A program made the translations under genes and the position numbers. A DNA stretch of 64,000 bases from Flavobacteriales bacterium (lineage in GTDB: Bacteria; Bacteroidota; Bacteroidia; Flavobacteriales; Flavobacteriaceae). Location of the stretch: the NCBI GenBank assembly GCA_018335925.1, contig JAGXRF010000001.1, positions 78,734-142,733 on the forward strand, written 5' to 3'. Below the pieces are notes generated by a model. The model saw only the letters and a list, made by a program, of their open reading frames with translations. It was not told where the DNA came from and made no database searches. Shown in pieces: positions 58,447 through 64,000 of the stretch. Positions within the stretch are counted from its first letter, which is position 1, and each line of letters starts with the position of its first letter.

Positions 58447-59640
58447 ATGCCTACGATATCTCAAAAAGGGGCTTTAATGCCAGAATCACCTATCCGAAAA
58501 TTGGTTCCATATGCAGAAGCTGCTAAAAAAAGAGGTACCAAAGTATACCATTTAAACATTGGTCAACCAGATATTGCATCTCCTGAATCTGCTTTAAAAG
58601 CAGTAAAAAACTTTGATTTACTAGTGTTGGAGTACAGTCATTCTGCAGGTTTTGAAAGCTATAGAAATAAATTAGCTAGTTCTTACCAAAACATTGGTTT
58701 GCCTGTTTCAAGTGCTGATATTATTGTAACTACAGGTGGTTCAGAAGCATTACTTTTTGCTTTGGGAAGCACTTTAGATGCTGGTGATGAAATCATTATC
58801 CCAGAACCTTTTTATGCGAATTATAATGGTTTTGCCATTGCTTCAGGTGTAAAAGTAGTTCCAGTAGTTTCAACTATCGAACAAAATTTTGCCTTGCCTC
58901 CTATTGCTGATTTTGAAAAACTAATCACCAATAAAACCAAAGCAATTTTAATTTGCAATCCAGGGAATCCAACTGGTTATGTTTACAGTAAAGAAGAAAT
59001 GGAGCAATTGGCAGCATTGGTACTTAAACACGACTTATTTTTAATTGCAGATGAAGTTTACAGAGAGTTTATTTACGACTCTGAAGTAAAACATTATTCT
59101 GTTTTATCCTTTCCAGAACTGGCTGATCATGCCATTATGATTGACTCTGTTTCTAAAAGATACAGCATGTGTGGCGCAAGAATTGGTTGTGTGGTTTCTA
59201 AAAATAAAGAGGTTATACAAACTGTATTAAAATATGCTCAAGCAAGATTGAGTCCGCCAACTCTAGAGCAAGTTGCAAGTGAAGCAGCATTAGATACTCC
59301 TGCATCTTATTTTACAGAAGTAAACAAAGAATATAAAGAACGAAGAGATGCATTAGTTACAGCATTAGAACAAATACCCGGTGTAAAAGTGGCACAGCCA
59401 AAAGGTGCTTTTTATTGTATGGCTCAATTACCTGTAAAAGATGCCGACCATTTTGCACAATGGCTTTTAGAAAGTTATGATTATCAAGGTGAAACCACTA
59501 TGGTTGCCCCTGCTGCCGGATTTTATTCTTCCAAAGGCTTTGGAAGCAATGAAGTGAGAATTGCATACGTTTTGAAAAAAGAAGATTTGGTAAAAGCTGT
59601 AAAAATTATGGAAGAGGCATTAAAGGTTTATCTTCAATAA
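58447..59640 (+). CDS. Pyridoxal-phosphate-dependent class I/II aminotransferase
   Basis: A 397-residue fold-type I aminotransferase resembling bacterial aspartate/aromatic aminotransferases. It shows HLNIGQPDIASPESAL at the start, TTGGSEALLFALG near residue 98, ICNPGNPTGYVYSKEEM near residue 175, the Schiff-base lysine in SVSKRYSMCGARIGC near residue 238, and a C-terminal NEVRIAYVL with the carboxylate-binding arginine. The exact amino donor is not clear. It is a single gene ended by a good terminator. Confidence 0.92.
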   Translation: MPTISQKGALMPESPIRKLVPYAEAAKKRGTKVYHLNIGQPDIASPESALKAVKNFDLLVLEYSHSAGFESYRNKLASSYQNIGLPVSSADIIVTTGGSEALLFALGSTLDAGDEIIIPEPFYANYNGFAIASGVKVVPVVSTIEQNFALPPIADFEKLITNKTKAILICNPGNPTGYVYSKEEMEQLAALVLKHDLFLIADEVYREFIYDSEVKHYSVLSFPELADHAIMIDSVSKRYSMCGARIGCVVSKNKEVIQTVLKYAQARLSPPTLEQVASEAALDTPASYFTEVNKEYKERRDALVTALEQIPGVKVAQPKGAFYCMAQLPVKDADHFAQWLLESYDYQGETTMVAPAAGFYSSKGFGSNEVRIAYVLKKEDLVKAVKIMEEALKVYLQ

Positions 59641-59664
59641 ATATTTTCTTTTAAATAAATTAAG

Positions 59665-59689
59665 AAGATCCTTTTTGGATCTTTTTTTT
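59665..59689 (+). terminator. Rho-independent terminator of the aminotransferase gene
   Basis: A 7-base perfect stem (AAGATCC / GGATCTT) with a TTTTT loop is followed by a run of Ts, 25 bases after the stop. Confidence 0.8.
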
Positions 59690-59704
59690 GGAATCTCATA
59701 AAAA

Positions 59705-59725
59705 ATGACTAAATTTGTCATGACA
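59705..59725 (+). promoter_or_regulatory. -7 box overlapped by palindromic operator-like sites upstream of the XRE-Fic gene
   Basis: TAAATTTG (59710-59717) is a perfect -7 box. It is embedded in ATGAC-N7-GTCAT (59705-59721) and overlaps the perfect palindrome TGTCATGACA (59716-59725). The gene encodes its own XRE helix-turn-helix, so these are good candidates for an autoregulatory operator. Confidence 0.5.
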
Positions 59726-59742
59726 CTAAATGTAAATTTAAA

Positions 59743-60804
59743 ATGAAAGTTTTTGAATTAATCAAACAAGCAAGAATATCAAAAAAAATCAAAGCTAAAG
59801 ATTTGGCTTTTGATATGGGAGTTGATGCTTCATTGGTAAGTAAATTCGAAAACAACGAACGCATTCCTACCAAAGAGCAAATACATCAATTATCCAATTT
59901 ACTAGATATTGATTTTGGTATTTTATATGTAGCTTGGCTTAAAAGTCAGATTATGCAAAATATATCTTACGATCATTTTGCAATAGAGGCTTTACAACAA
60001 GTGCAAGAAGAAATTTTATTTTATGGTTCCTTTAGAAGAGAAAAGCTATCTGCTGATTTAGAAAGCATTCTTACACAAATTGATGCACTCAAAGAAATTT
60101 TAAACCATCACAGAAACTTAGATAGCTTTAAAATTCATGAAGCCCTAGAATTAGAATACACGTTTGAAAGCAATAAAATTGAAGGAAATACACTTACTTT
60201 AAGAGAAACCGATTTGGTAATTAACGAAGGAATGACTATTTCCGGAAAAAGTATGCGTGAACATTTGGAAGCCATCAATCACCAAGATGCCATTGGATAC
60301 GTCAAAGATTTGGTATCTTCAAATTATGTACTTAAGGAAAGGGACATCTTGCAAATACATCAATTGGTATTAAGAGGTATTCTTCCACATGAAGCTGGAA
60401 AATACCGCAAAGTACAAGTGATGATTTCCGGAAGCAATCATGTACCTCCTGCACCCTACTTGGTAGCAAAGGAAATGGAAGAATTGATGTTGTGGTACCA
60501 TGCCAATTATCGCACCATACATCCAGTAATTTTGGCTGCTGAAATGCACCAAAGATTGGTGAGCATTTATCCTTTTGTAGATGGTAACGGAAGAACCTCT
60601 CGATTGCTGATGAATTTGATTTTGATGCAACATGGCTATGTGATTGCAAACCTCAAAGGCGAACATGCTTCTCGTTTAAAGTACTATAAAGCATTAGAAA
60701 AATGTCAAACCGAAAATAGCAAAGAAGACTTTTTAATGCTCATAGCCCAAACAGAAAAAGAATGTTTGGAAAGATATCTTCAAATTTTAAACGTTACGTT
60801 TTAG
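59743..60804 (+). CDS. XRE helix-turn-helix / Fic domain protein with altered catalytic motif
   Basis: A 353-residue protein. Residues 5-60 form an XRE-type helix-turn-helix (LAFDMGVDASLVSKFENNERIP in pieces), followed by a helical linker. The class II inhibitory motif S143-NKI-E147-G148 comes next, then the Fic core. The Fic loop reads YPFVDGNGRTSR (Y276-R287) instead of HPFxxGNGR, so the catalytic histidine is a tyrosine. Fic enzymes transfer AMP or other groups to protein hydroxyls. Without the histidine, this one may be inactive, use another chemistry, or act only as a regulator. It is a single gene with operator-like sites at its promoter. Confidence 0.88.
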   Translation: MKVFELIKQARISKKIKAKDLAFDMGVDASLVSKFENNERIPTKEQIHQLSNLLDIDFGILYVAWLKSQIMQNISYDHFAIEALQQVQEEILFYGSFRREKLSADLESILTQIDALKEILNHHRNLDSFKIHEALELEYTFESNKIEGNTLTLRETDLVINEGMTISGKSMREHLEAINHQDAIGYVKDLVSSNYVLKERDILQIHQLVLRGILPHEAGKYRKVQVMISGSNHVPPAPYLVAKEMEELMLWYHANYRTIHPVILAAEMHQRLVSIYPFVDGNGRTSRLLMNLILMQHGYVIANLKGEHASRLKYYKALEKCQTENSKEDFLMLIAQTEKECLERYLQILNVTF

Positions 60805-60807
60805 CTT

Positions 60808-60838
60808 AGAAGTTGCCAATTAGGCAACTTCTCTTTTG
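60808..60838 (+). terminator. Terminator of the Fic gene
   Basis: A 10-base perfect inverted repeat (AGAAGTTGCC / GGCAACTTCT) with an AATTA loop is followed by CTTTTG on the plus strand, four bases after the Fic stop. It also overlaps the stop of the lgt remnant. Confidence 0.75.
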
Positions 60839-60969
60839 CTTTTGGAGGAGTTCCAAATTAAATATACGCCAATTATAATAAAAGGAACGCTCAACCATTG
60901 ACCGGTACTTAAAAACTGAAACATCGGATATTTTTCAAAACCCGTTATGCAAAGTCTCCAGACTTCGTG
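60820..60969 (-). pseudogene. lgt: 3' remnant of a probable prolipoprotein diacylglyceryl transferase gene
   Basis: A 49-codon open stretch without a start of its own encodes FQFLSTGQWLSVPFIIIG and a short basic tail. The SxGQxLSxPxIxxGV pattern matches the last membrane helix of Lgt, which adds diacylglycerol to prolipoproteins. Everything upstream of about residue FEKYP is missing: an in-frame TAA and unrelated accessory DNA follow at 60970. The convergent arrangement with the Fic gene suggests this was a normal gene end that has been cut by an insertion or displaced by an integrating element carrying a new 3' end. Confidence 0.6.
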
Positions 60970-61029
60970 TTATTTTTTAAGTTTTAAGATATTTATCTTT
61001 TATTCAAATTTACAAAAAAACTCATCTTT

Positions 61030-61164
61030 TTAATAACACTCCGAAGTCAGTTTCCAATAGCTATCGACAAGCTTTGCGGTGTAGAAGCTATTAACACCCG
61101 AAAGATTACTTTTTGCTGTTCGTTTTGCTTGGGCTGTGCGGTAACGGATGAAGTTAAATGCCAT
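61030..61164 (-). CDS. Small 44-residue ORF with a strong ribosome binding site
   Basis: An ATG at 61164 is preceded by AAGGAGAG seven bases upstream, an unusually strong Shine-Dalgarno for this genome. The frame encodes MAFNFIRYRTAQAKRTAKSN, then a polar stretch ending LTSECY. The peptide is basic in its first half, with no membrane segment and a single C-terminal cysteine. I do not recognise it. It lies in accessory DNA between the lgt remnant and the immunity-like gene. It could be a real small protein or the remnant of a longer cassette gene. Confidence 0.45.
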   Translation of the reverse strand: MAFNFIRYRTAQAKRTAKSNLSGVNSFYTAKLVDSYWKLTSECY

Positions 61165-61237
61165 ATTTTACTCTCCTTAGATGGGTATATTAAATATGTT
61201 AAACTGAAAAATATTGCCTCTCTATAAAACAACAAAA

Positions 61238-61254
61238 CCAACTGTTAAGGTTGG
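61238..61254 (-). terminator. Probable terminator after the immunity-like gene
   Basis: A 5-base stem (CCAAC / GTTGG) has a 7-base loop and a TTTTGTTGTTTT tail on the minus strand, 10 bases after the stop at 61264. The short stem makes it weak. Confidence 0.45.
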
Positions 61255-61263
61255 ATTGTTGGT

Positions 61264-62004
61264 TTATTTTGCTCCGAAGTCAGGAGACTTCGGAGAGCCT
61301 AGCAATTTATCAAATTCTTTTTCATTTTTTAAAACAAATATTGTTCTTGCTTCAACATAAACTTCGTTTTCATCATTTTTATGTATCTTAATCATAGGTT
61401 TAGTCCATTTATAATTTTTAAGGTTTTTTATAACAAAACTGTCAATTTCATCAGAATGTTTAATATACCTCTCAATATCTTTAATATTGCCATCTTTATC
61501 TATAACTATCCAAAAGCTATTAATACGAAATGTAGAGTCTTTTTCTTTTACCTTCTCTAACAATTTGCTCTTGAATGTACCATCCATAGGCTTACATCTA
61601 ACATAACCTTTATCATGTAAGATACCATCATAATTTTTAACAACCAAAGAATATTCTTTTAACATATTAAACGAATCTATTGATTTCTTGATATTTAAAA
61701 GATTATTACCATATCTTTTATTTAAAATTTCATTTACTCTTAACTTTGCACAAGAATCAGATGTAATATATTCATAATGTACAGAACTGACAAGATTATA
61801 TTTTTTAAAAACAAAATATTCTGTCGCATTTTCATTATTATAATCTAAAAATGGAATGATAGTGTTATCGTTTCTTGAATAATAATCAATTAAACTTTTT
61901 GCTTTTAAACATTGAGTATCTATATTGCTATCATCTTTTTTACAAGACAAAGTAAACACATAAACGTATAATAAAAAGAATATTAATTTCAAAACATATC
62001 TCAT
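61264..62004 (-). CDS. Hypothetical lipoprotein, candidate immunity protein of the Rhs toxin
   Basis: A 246-residue protein with a lipoprotein signal peptide (hydrophobic residues 5-18, lipobox TLSC, then KKDD). The mature part is lysine- and asparagine-rich and ends in a beta/helix stretch (WIVIDKDGNIKDIERYI, EVYVEARTIFVL) that weakly recalls TonB C-terminal-like proteins. It follows the Rhs toxin fragment by six bases on the same strand, the usual place of the cognate immunity gene. A lipid anchor would put it in the envelope, fitting protection against an envelope-acting or incoming toxin (inference). The last codons contain a 10-base dyad (61272-61295). Confidence 0.65.
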   Translation of the reverse strand: MRYVLKLIFFLLYVYVFTLSCKKDDSNIDTQCLKAKSLIDYYSRNDNTIIPFLDYNNENATEYFVFKKYNLVSSVHYEYITSDSCAKLRVNEILNKRYGNNLLNIKKSIDSFNMLKEYSLVVKNYDGILHDKGYVRCKPMDGTFKSKLLEKVKEKDSTFRINSFWIVIDKDGNIKDIERYIKHSDEIDSFVIKNLKNYKWTKPMIKIHKNDENEVYVEARTIFVLKNEKEFDKLLGSPKSPDFGAK

Positions 62005-62010
62005 GGTTTA

Positions 62011-62892
62011 TCAGTCTTTTTTGTAAGTAATAGTAATTGATTCTTGCTGATTAGTCAATTTTTGACCATATATACTCTCTATATATTTCAAATCATCTCC
62101 ACCATAAAAATCCATTGGATCAAGTTCGTATTGTTTTGCTACCCTTCTACTAAGTTCATCTATTTCTGTAGTCAATATACTCAATTCGTTTGCAGACAAT
62201 ATCATTTTATTTTTTATCTTGTCAATAATTGAAGCATCTACATTGAGAGTTTCATAAGGATGACCTGAAAGGCCTTCAATGCTTTTTGCTAACTTTGCTT
62301 CAACTTCTATTGCAAGCATAGATTTTGATTCCTTTTTGTCTTTTAAATAATCTATTTGAGCTGCATGAAACACTTCCTCAAAAACAGTTGACTTTCTTCC
62401 TGTATATGCATCAGAAGAACTTAAATCAACAACAAAATTAATTGAATTATCATCTGGATTAAAAGAACCATATTTACCTCTATTTTCGGTAGAACCTGAT
62501 TTTTTGTAGATAGTTCTGAATTCATAATCCCTATTTGATTTTTTAAGTCTTGCAATAGCTGTTCTAAAAACATTAGAACTTTTCATTAATGATGAATATG
62601 ATTTATCAAATTTTTTATCTGCATTGTTTATATCAGTTAACCCATGATAAATCGTCCACTTTATTCCAAAAAAACTATATGTAGTTTTCCATGGCTTAAT
62701 TCTTTTTCCATCTGGGTCGACAAAAGCAATTGGATTATTAGCCACATACGCATATGGAGATATTGTAGGATATACCTCCGCCAACGGATCCACACTTAAC
62801 CACATCTGCACCACTTTTGCCTCACGCGAGGGTTTCCCCACAATCAAAGAACGTCTTTCTCTTTTCAAAAATAGTAAATTTTTCTTTTTCAA
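62011..62892 (-). CDS. Orphan Rhs C-terminal fragment with metallopeptidase-like toxin domain
   Basis: A 293-codon frame. Residues 31-64 carry the end of an Rhs-associated core (WLSVDPLAEVYPTISPYAYV, then ANNPIAFVDPDGK), after which a unique C-terminal domain begins, as in polymorphic toxins. That domain has EEVFHAAQ (E172-Q179) and a following AIEVEAKLAKS, recalling the zinc metallopeptidase toxins of Bacteroidota with HExxH and EFEA motifs, but with the first His replaced by Glu. The long Rhs repeat region is absent: the frame opens at a TTG just after an in-frame TGA at 62907-62909. So it is a displaced cassette and may be silent unless recombined onto a full Rhs gene. Confidence 0.75.
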   Translation of the reverse strand: MKKKNLLFLKRERRSLIVGKPSREAKVVQMWLSVDPLAEVYPTISPYAYVANNPIAFVDPDGKRIKPWKTTYSFFGIKWTIYHGLTDINNADKKFDKSYSSLMKSSNVFRTAIARLKKSNRDYEFRTIYKKSGSTENRGKYGSFNPDDNSINFVVDLSSSDAYTGRKSTVFEEVFHAAQIDYLKDKKESKSMLAIEVEAKLAKSIEGLSGHPYETLNVDASIIDKIKNKMILSANELSILTTEIDELSRRVAKQYELDPMDFYGGDDLKYIESIYGQKLTNQQESITITYKKD

Positions 62893-62908
62893 TTGAAAAA
62901 AAATTCAG

Positions 62909-62989
62909 GCTCGATTTTTTTAGAAGATTGCCTTTCCCTAATTTTCAATTGAAAAACAACTTCTTAGGCAATCTTCTGAAAAAATGAGC
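62909..62989. repeat. 24-bp imperfect hairpin with internal CAATTG palindrome
   Basis: Arms 62909-62933 and 62966-62989 pair over 23 positions with one bulge and one mismatch. The loop contains TTTTCAATTGAAAA (62942-62955), a copy of the palindrome at 62885-62900 where the Rhs fragment opens. This is not a coding region. Confidence 0.7.
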
Positions 62990-63023
62990 AAACAACCGCA
63001 GGGCGTTAGTGGGCGGTTTCGCT

Positions 63024-63535
63024 AAAAAATAAATCTTCCCTTTTTACCTGATACCGCTTTCTTCGGGTGGGGAGCGTGGGCAAAAGGCACGGCTGCAAGA
63101 ACGGCAAAACAGCGAAGCGGCTTTGGGGCTGTTTTGCCGTTCTTGCCTGTGGTGTTGGCTATTTTACATAATGTGCTTATAGTACTTTTTAGCGTTGGGA
63201 TGCTCGCATAAGCGTGGGAGAAAAAGTACTATAAGACCACATTATGTAACTTAGCTTCAGGCAGTTTTTTATGGCGGGATTTTTTGTCTTGTGCGGTGGG
63301 TGCAGCTCTTTGTTTTTTTTCAGTTGTCCGCTTAAAATTCAATAATATTTTCAACTGAAAAAAACAATGTGCTGCAAGTGCGGTGGGTACAAAAATCGTG
63401 ACATAAAAAACTGACTGCAACACCACAAAGGCAGTGAGAGCGTTGGACTTGTGCGGTGGGCACTGACCAAGCCGTGCCTGTGCGTTGGCGGGCGGGTCAT
63501 TAAATCATCAGGTAAAAAGGGAAGATTTATTTTTT
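63024..63535. repeat. 512-bp non-coding element of nested inverted repeats
   Basis: The outer arms (63024-63052 and 63507-63535) are a perfect 29-bp inverted repeat. Inside are pairings at 63085-63094/63470-63479 (10 bp); 63095-63112/63129-63146 (18 bp, perfect); 63146-63157/63418-63431 (12 bp, 2-base bulge); 63164-63190/63221-63249 (27 bp, 2-base bulge); 63262-63284/63391-63413 (20 of 23) and 63301-63326/63352-63376 (about 22 of 26). Together they fold into a closed multi-branched shape. Nine G-rich GCGTTGG/GCGGTGGG-like motifs, all on the plus strand, lie in or just outside it. No convincing ORF is present. GC content is visibly higher than in the surroundings. It could be a folded recombination site, an invertible segment or a structured RNA. 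Confidence 0.75.
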
Positions 63536-63583
63536 ATTCATCCCGATTCTCTTCGTTCTCGGGATTTCGCTATGCTCAACTTC

Positions 63584-64000
63584 CTATCTTATTGGATGAT
63601 AGTTGTTGATTGCATTCTGTAATTGTTCCAGTTCCGATTGTTTGTATTGTACGGTTGTACTGGCTCGTTTATGTCCGCTAAAAACCTGGACTATCCTTGT
63701 ATCGTTTTCCTTTTTCAGAAGATTGGCGATTACACTTTGTCTTATTTTCATTGGTTGGATTTGCTCGCTTTCCTTGCGGTTCTCGTTGATTATTCTGCTT
63801 ATTCCGTGTGGGTTTATCTTTTCTCCGTACTGCCCTAAAATAAAGGCTTGTTCTTCCGTATTTTTAAGATTGTATTTCAGTAAATTATTTCTGTTTTTTT
63901 CAAGATATTTGTAAAACAAAAGGATCTGTTTTGCCTGTAATGGCAATGTCCTGCTTTTCGGACTTTTTGACGAGGTTTCTTTGCTTCCTTTGATAAATAT
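63584..64000 (-). CDS. Tyrosine recombinase/integrase, C-terminal part (5' end beyond window)
   Basis: An open frame runs from the right window edge to 63584 and gives the last 138 residues of a tyrosine recombinase. The catalytic domain end is clear: MKIRQSVIANLLK (arginine of the HxxR box), IVQVFSGHKRASTTVQYKQ (histidine and nucleophile tyrosine) and a helical tail LEQLQNAINNYHPI. The first histidine of HxxR is Met here. This type is common in Bacteroidota, often near Rhs cassettes and mobile elements. It faces the nested inverted-repeat element 49 bases from its stop, making that element its possible substrate (inference). Confidence 0.82.
   Translation of the reverse strand: MFIKGSKETSSKSPKSRTLPLQAKQILLFYKYLEKNRNNLLKYNLKNTEEQAFILGQYGEKINPHGISRIINENRKESEQIQPMKIRQSVIANLLKKENDTRIVQVFSGHKRASTTVQYKQSELEQLQNAINNYHPIR

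Noticed and set aside
60940..60980. Integron attC-like site (GTTATGC ... GTGTTA with an internal short stem)
   Set aside because: The core boxes do not match the RYYYAAC/GTTRRRY consensus, and no integron integrase or cassette array is seen.
61047..61241. 64-codon minus-strand frame
   Set aside because: It overlaps, in another frame, the 44-codon ORF that has a strong ribosome binding site, and its own sequence is not protein-like.
63229..63426. 65-codon minus-strand frame in the repeat element
   Set aside because: It spans several long inverted repeats, has biased composition and no ribosome binding site; it is better explained as a by-product of the repeats.
63541..63564. TCCCGA/TCGGGA hairpin considered as the recombinase terminator
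   Set aside because: No T-run follows on the minus strand within the expected distance.

Overview
The window reads as a chromosomal segment from a member of the Bacteroidota, most likely class Flavobacteriia. The DNA is AT-rich, genes mostly lack strong Shine-Dalgarno sequences, and several genes are preceded by the Bacteroidota -7 box TAnnTTTG about 17-18 bases before the start codon. The protein set also fits: fused alpha/beta branched-chain E1, DUF6952 beside thioredoxin, DUF6787, and a cNMP/CBS/DUF294 protein beside a DnaQ-like exonuclease.

Layout. 1-9.9 kb: recG (cut by the window edge), two small membrane proteins, asnB, an exonuclease/GIY-YIG fusion, an S23-like four-helix-bundle gene between hexamer arrays, a YggS-DUF1015-SUI1 run and a 2OG-Fe(II) oxygenase. 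10-17.5 kb: an ArsR regulator divergent from a fused 2-oxoacid dehydrogenase E1, then DUF2892-nadC-BrkB-DUF2147-priA. 17.5-22.5 kb: a LytTR response regulator, rpsF-rpsR-rplI, a Sua5/YciO/YrdC-family gene, aroC and a dicarboxylate symporter. 22.6-29.2 kb: peroxiredoxin-thioredoxin-DUF6952, katG, TauE-DoxX and NhaC, on the minus strand. 29.4-41.3 kb: topoisomerase IV (parE, lipoprotein, parC) running directly into a surface-polysaccharide cluster (FdtA-like isomerase, Wzx-like flippase, five glycosyltransferases). 41.3-46.9 kb: ftsE, then a five-gene minus-strand operon of amide-bond ligases (esterase, ATP-grasp, GCS2-type ligase, class I amidotransferase, second ATP-grasp-like protein), which looks like a small-peptide or amide metabolite pathway. 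47-60.8 kb: nhaA, an SF2 helicase, the DUF294/exonuclease pair, purB, a KefG/KefC-like pair, an aspartyl protease with PDZ domain, an aminotransferase and an XRE-Fic protein whose catalytic motif reads YPF instead of HPF.

From about 60.95 kb the sequence becomes accessory. A 3' remnant of a probable lgt gene marks the boundary. It is followed by a 44-codon ORF with a strong ribosome binding site, a candidate immunity lipoprotein, an orphan Rhs C-terminal toxin fragment, a 512-bp non-coding element of nested inverted repeats enclosed by a perfect 29-bp inverted repeat, and the C-terminal part of a tyrosine recombinase running off the window.

The two most unusual items are the amide-ligase operon at 42.05-46.93 kb and the folded repeat element at 63.02-63.54 kb beside the recombinase. 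All functions are read from sequence motifs; no database search was run.
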